Assembly: GCF_000758725.1 (NCBI RefSeq)
Contig: NZ_CP009428.1
Location: forward strand, 3,038,001-3,102,000
DNA from: Paenibacillus odorifer
GTDB lineage: Bacteria; Bacillota; Bacilli; Paenibacillales; Paenibacillaceae
Direction of reading: 5' to 3'
DNA length: 64,000 bases
Part shown: in pieces, positions 59,680-64,000 of the stretch
Numbering within the stretch: the stretch's first letter is position 1
Layout: every line of letters begins with the position of its first letter
The notes under the pieces: generated by a model
The model's input: the letters and a program-made list of their open reading frames with translations, nothing else
What the model was told of the DNA's origin: nothing
Database searches by the model: none
Translations under genes and position numbers: made by a program

Positions 59680-61179
59680 ATGACAAAAACTATGACTGGA
59701 ATGAGTACTGCAGAAGATCAACCCTTTTCGTTAAAAGCAATCATCCCCCCGCTTCTTGCTATTATTGTCGGTATGATTATGGTTATTCTGGATGGTACTG
59801 TTGTGAATGTGGCCGTTCCCAAGCTGGTTAATTATTTTGCTTCCGATCTCAAAACGATTCAGTGGGCGATTACGGGTTATACTTTAGCTTTAGCGGCTGT
59901 AATCCCACTCGCGGGCTGGATGACCGATCGTTTTGGATCGAAACAAGTTTTTCTGGCAACTCTTACGATGTTTATTCTTGGCTCTATGTTATGTTCGGTT
60001 GCACAAAGCTCATCTCAGCTCATTATTTTTCGAGTCATTCAAGGTCTTGGCGGGGGGATGGTTGCTCCCATTGGGATGGCGATGGTTTTTAAATTAGCTC
60101 CAGTAGAACGTCGAGGTTCTATTATGGGGATGCTTGGTATTCCAATGCTCTTAGCTCCGGCACTCGGTCCAGTCTTATCCGGTTGGCTGGTGGAGTACGT
60201 AAGCTGGCACTGGATCTTTCTGATTAATGTACCTATTGGAATCGTTGGCATTATTCTTGGTGTTAAATATTTGCCGAAGTCTGAAAAAAAGAGCAAAGGC
60301 AAACTCGATATCCTAGGCATTATCCTTGCCCCAATTGCCTTCTCTATGTTGGCTTATGGGGTGAATGAAGGCGGTGGAACAAGCTGGTCGTCTACTCCCG
60401 CTATCGTTGGCTTATCTGTTGGAGGGGTTGCATTGATCCTTCTTGTCATTGTGGAGCTGCTTCACAAAAATCCGCTTTTACAACTGCGAGTTTTCCGTTC
60501 GTCGGATTTCACTAGGGGTATTATTTTAACTTGGGTTATGCAAGCTGCTTTGTTTGGGTCCATGTTATTTGTGCCCCTTTACCTGCAGCAGATTCGAAGC
60601 TATACCCCGCTGGAAACCGGTCTGATTCTACTTCCGCAGGCTTTAGCTTCAGCAATCGGAATGCCGATTGGCGGTAGGTTGTTTGATAAGATCGGGGCTC
60701 GTCCGCTGGCGTTTGTTGGACTTAGTATCATTACGGTCACCTTGTTCCTGTTATCCGGAATTAGTGTTACAACAAATTTATCGTTAATTATGACATACCT
60801 GGGTTTCTTAGGTTTTGGTATGGGTCTAACGATGATGCCTTTGAATACTCATGTCTTGAATGCTGCTCCACGTGAATGGGTGGGAAGTGTAACTTCACTT
60901 ACTGCTGCTGCTCAACAAGTCGTTGTTTCATTTGCTATAGCTGGAATGACAGGTTACCTGACTAGTCAGATCGCTGTTCATATGGGAGCACTGAAAGCGG
61001 GAAGTAATCCTTTGACAGCCGCAGTTAGTGGTTTTGATGATGTGTTCTTCCTGTCTGGCTGCATAGGTGTGGTAGGTGTATTAATGAGTATTATTTTGCG
61101 CAAGCCTAAGCTTTCCGCTGGCGATCCTTCCTCTGGAGAGGGACAGAAGGCAGATGCGGCGATGATGATGGGGCATTAA
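59680..61179 (+). CDS. DHA2 family MFS drug exporter (EmrB/QacA type)
   Basis: A 499-residue, 14-helix exporter. Motif D1 (VILDGTVVNVAVP) with its membrane Asp, the motif A loop WMTDRFGSKQVFL, and motif C (GIPMLLAPALGPVLSGWLVEY) are clear. The symbol cannot be fixed within the family. GGAG at 59670 fits ATG 59680 better than GTG 59668. It is convergent with a DMT exporter gene. Confidence 0.92.
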   Translation: MTKTMTGMSTAEDQPFSLKAIIPPLLAIIVGMIMVILDGTVVNVAVPKLVNYFASDLKTIQWAITGYTLALAAVIPLAGWMTDRFGSKQVFLATLTMFILGSMLCSVAQSSSQLIIFRVIQGLGGGMVAPIGMAMVFKLAPVERRGSIMGMLGIPMLLAPALGPVLSGWLVEYVSWHWIFLINVPIGIVGIILGVKYLPKSEKKSKGKLDILGIILAPIAFSMLAYGVNEGGGTSWSSTPAIVGLSVGGVALILLVIVELLHKNPLLQLRVFRSSDFTRGIILTWVMQAALFGSMLFVPLYLQQIRSYTPLETGLILLPQALASAIGMPIGGRLFDKIGARPLAFVGLSIITVTLFLLSGISVTTNLSLIMTYLGFLGFGMGLTMMPLNTHVLNAAPREWVGSVTSLTAAAQQVVVSFAIAGMTGYLTSQIAVHMGALKAGSNPLTAAVSGFDDVFFLSGCIGVVGVLMSIILRKPKLSAGDPSSGEGQKADAAMMMGH

Positions 61180-61197
61180 TTGAACCAATAAACATAG

Positions 61198-61240
61198 AAA
61201 AGGCGTCGTTCAGCTTGTATAGTTGAACGACGCCTTTATT
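61198..61240. terminator. Bidirectional terminator between exporter genes
   Basis: AAAGGCGTCGTTCA pairs with TGAACGACGCCTTT with an 11-base loop and A/T flanks on both sides, between convergent stops. Confidence 0.92.
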
Positions 61241-61241
61241 G

Positions 61242-62135
61242 TTATAAATGCTCTGGTTTCTTCTGAGCCCACGATGCGGGGAGTGTTGCTTTACCAAGCA
61301 ATTCAGAAGCCACGATTCCGAGCAGAACAAGCGCTGCGCCAGCATAACCCTGCATCGATAACTTCTCAGCAGCGAACCAATAACCAAACATCGCAGCGAA
61401 GACCGGCTCAAGGGAGAAGATTAGTCCGGTGCGGGTCGGTGAAGTATATTTTTGAGCAATAGGTTGCAGGATGAAGCCACAGGCACTGCATAAGATACCA
61501 AGCGCAAGAATTGCAGTCCAACCTGGCAAAGTAGACGGTAGCGCAGGTGTCTCGAAGAGTGCGGACAACACTAAGGCCAACCCTCCGGCAAATCCTAACT
61601 GCAAGATTCCGATATTCAGGGAATCACATTCTTTTACCGCCTTGCCTGTAAATAAGATCTGTACCGCATAGAACACTGCCGAAAGGATACACAGGAAATC
61701 ACCCGGCTGAATAGTTAAGGTTGCATTTAAGGTAAGGAGTCCAATCCCGGCTATGGCGAGGATGGAGCCGAACACTTGTGGAGGTGCAACTCTTTTTTTG
61801 AAAATAACTCGATCCAAGATCGGTACAAAAATAACCGTCAACGCAACTAGAAATCCTGCGTTTGAGGTGGTGGTTGTTTGAAGTCCGAAGGTTATACATG
61901 TGAATACGCCGAGCAGGAGGAATCCGAGTAGGGCGCCATATTTTAATGTTTTGATGTCTACTTGTCTTAATCGTTTGTGGAATATCATAACGGCTAATAT
62001 AAAAGCAAGTCCGAAGCGCAGTGCAATCAGATTGAATTCGCCTAACGTACCTAACCCCATTTTCATAAATATGTAGGAGGAGCCCCAAAATAATGTTACA
62101 ACTAACAGCAGCAGCTCAGCTTTGAGCGGTTTCAT
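61242..62135 (-). CDS. DMT superfamily transporter (EamA)
   Basis: A ~297-residue membrane protein with ten helices in two EamA repeats. Repeat 1: ELLLLVVTLFWGSSYIFMKMGL and ALRFGLAFILAVMIF. Repeat 2: FLCILSAVFYAVQILFTGKAV, RTGLIFSLEPVFAAMFGYWFAAEKLSMQGYAGAALVLLGI. Family members export amino acids or metabolites. ATG 62147 lies too close to the AGAAGG site, so ATG 62135 is preferred. A divergent LysR gene lies 120-odd bases upstream and may regulate it. Confidence 0.9.
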   Translation of the reverse strand: MKPLKAELLLLVVTLFWGSSYIFMKMGLGTLGEFNLIALRFGLAFILAVMIFHKRLRQVDIKTLKYGALLGFLLLGVFTCITFGLQTTTTSNAGFLVALTVIFVPILDRVIFKKRVAPPQVFGSILAIAGIGLLTLNATLTIQPGDFLCILSAVFYAVQILFTGKAVKECDSLNIGILQLGFAGGLALVLSALFETPALPSTLPGWTAILALGILCSACGFILQPIAQKYTSPTRTGLIFSLEPVFAAMFGYWFAAEKLSMQGYAGAALVLLGIVASELLGKATLPASWAQKKPEHL

Positions 62136-62263
62136 CTCTTCATCCATCCTTCTTCATTTTCAACTCAATATAGTATAATACGGCTCTATACATAAGGTAA
62201 CTGAATGTTTATCATAGAATACATGAGTAAAACTTATGCAATTTATAAGGGTGGGAACAGAGG

Positions 62264-63139
62264 TTGAGCATTAATAAATATGAGATTTTTCTGAAAGTTG
62301 TGGAGCTAGGCAGCTTAACAAAAGCAGCAGATGTACTGGGTTTTACGCAATCCGGAATTAGTCACACCATTAGCAGCTTGGAGATGGAGTTTGGGTTCGC
62401 GTTATTAATTAGAAATAGATCCGGTGTGAAATTGACGGTAAACGGAGAACAAGTTCTGCAGCCTATCCGTGAAATCTTGAAGTGGAACGAGAAATTGAAG
62501 CAGGAGGTAGCGGACATCCACGGGCTAGAGATTGGCACGATTACCATCGGTACGTTCACCAGTGTGTCTGTGCATTGGCTGCCAGGGATGATTAAGCAAT
62601 TTCGCAGTGAATACCCTTATATAGAAATCAAGCTGATGGAAGGCGGTTATTTGGAGGTTGAGCAATGGATAGAGGCTGGAGTCGTAGACTGCGGTTTTAT
62701 TTCACTGCCTACACGTGAGAAGTTTGATGTAATTCCTTTAAAAAAAGACCGGATGTTAGGGATTGTATCTAAAGAGAATCCGCTAAGCACGGAGCCCTTT
62801 CTTTCCTTATCGCAAATTGCTAAGGAGGATTTCATTATCCCGAAAGCAGGTTCGGATTATGATGTTAGACGTGTGCTGGATAAGGCGGGGATTAAACCAA
62901 ATGTTAAATTCTCTGCGGGTGATGACTATGCCATTATGTCTATGGTGGAGAAGGGGCTTGGGATTAGTATTTTGCCAGAGCTTGTCTTAACCCGGCAAAA
63001 TTATAATGTAGCCATGTTAGAATTAGAGGAACGAAGTTTCAGATCGTTAGGAATTGCTGTCCACTCTATGAAATACGCTTCTCCCGTCACCAAAAAATTT
63101 CTAAAGCATGTGCAAGTGTGGCTGAAAGATAACGCCTAA
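62264..63139 (+). CDS. LysR family transcriptional regulator
   Basis: A 291-residue LysR regulator: HTH at residues about 1-60 (KYEIFLKVVELGSLTKAADVLGFTQSGISHTISSLE), and an effector domain with IGTFTSVSVHWLPGMIKQF and KGLGISILPELVL. GGGTGGGA fits the TTG start. It is divergent from the DMT exporter gene, the common arrangement for LysR/EamA pairs. A terminator follows. Confidence 0.92.
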   Translation: MSINKYEIFLKVVELGSLTKAADVLGFTQSGISHTISSLEMEFGFALLIRNRSGVKLTVNGEQVLQPIREILKWNEKLKQEVADIHGLEIGTITIGTFTSVSVHWLPGMIKQFRSEYPYIEIKLMEGGYLEVEQWIEAGVVDCGFISLPTREKFDVIPLKKDRMLGIVSKENPLSTEPFLSLSQIAKEDFIIPKAGSDYDVRRVLDKAGIKPNVKFSAGDDYAIMSMVEKGLGISILPELVLTRQNYNVAMLELEERSFRSLGIAVHSMKYASPVTKKFLKHVQVWLKDNA

Positions 63140-63160
63140 ATAAATACGTCAAAAAATAAG

Positions 63161-63203
63161 AAACTGATACCTCATCAACGTTAGGGGAATCAGTTTTTTT
63201 TTA
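63161..63203 (+). terminator. Terminator after the LysR gene
   Basis: AAACTGAT (63161-63168) pairs with ATCAGTTT (63189-63196), followed by a long T-run. Confidence 0.85.
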
Positions 63204-63494
63204 GATACTTAGTTGTTTTTTAGAAAAAGGGAAATACACACTGGCCTCTGTAATCGATTTTAAAGGTTTTTCATTAAATATATGTATATCTCCATTATTG
63301 CGTAGTTATAACGGCAATGTGATGGATTCTAGGGATGTTAAAATGCGCGTTTGTTCTCTAGCGATATCTGTTTTTTAGCGAATGATATGTTATAATTAGA
63401 AGAGTGGGAAAAAGAAATGTATTCCAGATGATCTGTCTATGTGATGATTTTATACACAATTACGGATGGATGAAATTAGGAGGGGGATAAACGA
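63204..63494 (+). promoter_or_regulatory. Leader region of the TauE/SafE gene with extended -10 promoter
   Basis: AT-rich intergenic region. TGTTATAAT at 63388-63396 is an extended -10 (TGN-TATAAT); the -35 is unclear. AGGAGGGGGA at 63478-63487 is the Shine-Dalgarno for TTG 63495. Confidence 0.5.
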
Positions 63495-64000
63495 TTGTCC
63501 GTTACAATTATTACACTAGTCGTATTAGCAGTATTTATAGGTGCCTTGATGAGAACCATGTTTGGTTTTGGTGAAGCGATTGTGAGCATGCCACTGCTTG
63601 CACTGCTCCCGGTTCCTATACATACCTCAGTTTCTTTGATTGGATTGGCAGGCCTCACGGTTGCCTCACTTACAGTTGTGAGTGGGTGGCGGCATATAGA
63701 ACGACCTATTCTGATTCGATTAGCACTCTCAACTGTGATAGGAATTCCTGTAGGACTAGTCATGCTTTATTTAGCACCTGCAAGTGTAATTATGACTGGA
63801 CTTGGTATATTTTTGATTGTTTATGGAGTTTATTCAGTGATTAAGAAGAGAATAGTTAAGACGATCGATCATCCCTTGCTTAAGGCAAAAGGCTGGGTGT
63901 ATCCCTTCGGATTCGCTTCGGGTGTACTTGGCGGTGCTTATAACTTTAATGGTGTCCCGGTCGTGATCTATGGTACTTTACGACAGTGGAATCCTGATCG
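63495..64000 (+). CDS. TauE/SafE family permease (3' end outside window)
   Basis: The open frame starts at TTG 63495 after AGGAGGGGGA and runs off the window at about 168 residues. The first helix is ITLVVLAVFIGALMRTMFGFGEAIVSMPLLALL, where the FGFGEA segment is typical of TauE/SafE (sulfite/anion exporter) proteins. Helices at residues about 45-62 and 75-118 follow, then the internal repeat GWVYPFGFASGVLGGAYNFNG. The substrate is unknown. Confidence 0.88.
   Translation, partial: MSVTIITLVVLAVFIGALMRTMFGFGEAIVSMPLLALLPVPIHTSVSLIGLAGLTVASLTVVSGWRHIERPILIRLALSTVIGIPVGLVMLYLAPASVIMTGLGIFLIVYGVYSVIKKRIVKTIDHPLLKAKGWVYPFGFASGVLGGAYNFNGVPVVIYGTLRQWNPD

Overview
The window looks like a stretch of chromosome from a Paenibacillus-type Gram-positive bacterium (order Bacillales). 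The signs are moderate GC, strong Shine-Dalgarno sites with many TTG and GTG starts, intrinsic terminators, and Bacillales families: ftsY, a B. subtilis-type replication terminator protein homologue, GlcT/EIIA/EIICB, a SigX-like ECF sigma factor, an LmrA/LmrB pair, AzlC/AzlD, MocR, PadR and copper-amine-oxidase-like stalk domains. The genus is inferred from gene content and repeat style. No rRNA, tRNA, CRISPR array, prophage or transposase was seen.

Layout. 0-7 kb: the 3' part of ftsY, a DUF1835 protein, a three-gene ATP-grasp/alpha-E/transglutaminase operon, an SDR oxidoreductase and a convergent SRPBCC protein. 7.1-8.6 kb: a non-coding repeat array. 8.6-13 kb: DUF1992 protein, GNAT, hrpB and a general stress protein. 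13-13.9 kb: a second repeat locus. 13.9-17.2 kb: a LysR regulator divergent from a stand-alone chorismate synthase, an epimerase and a small membrane protein. 17.3-20.4 kb: a decayed MalT/LuxR-type regulator and three acetyltransferases. 20.4-21.1 kb: a third repeat locus. 21.4-25.4 kb: an rtp homologue, a DivIVA/GpsB-like gene and a glcT-EIIA-EIICB operon with a RAT/terminator leader. 25.5-35.5 kb: an ECF sigma/anti-sigma/ABC operon, an HxlR regulator, GTP cyclohydrolase II, an ABC-2 exporter operon and a GNAT-DUF6273 fusion. 35.6-41.5 kb: TetR plus an MMPL exporter, a MraY paralogue, and ArsR plus an MFS exporter. 41.6-50.5 kb: secreted nuclease, NUDIX genes, a double P-loop ATPase, azlCD with a MocR regulator, a ROK kinase, a SemiSWEET-like gene and a kinase-like protein. 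50.5-51.7 kb: a fourth repeat locus. 51.7-64 kb: the lmrA/lmrB pair, a frameshifted small gene, a 51-bp minisatellite, PadR plus a SEDS protein, a secreted VanX-like dipeptidase pair, a second DHA2 exporter, a DMT exporter with a divergent LysR gene, and the 5' part of a TauE/SafE permease.

Much of the window is regulator-plus-exporter modules, and several carry visible operators: TetR/MMPL, ArsR/MFS, LmrA/LmrB and the DHA2 gene at 59.7 kb. Sugar uptake (GlcT-EIIA-EIICB, ROK kinase) and envelope functions (MraY paralogue, SEDS protein, VanX-like peptidase) are also present.

The most unusual signal is a dispersed intergenic repeat family. It is built from ~22-25-bp half-sites with a core of TCGGAC, about 5 variable bases, then TGCAGCTATT. 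The half-sites are arranged as two left copies followed by two right (inverted) copies in elements of ~170-260 bp. I count nine elements at four intergenic loci, including a ~490-bp tandem duplication. I do not recognise it as a named family.
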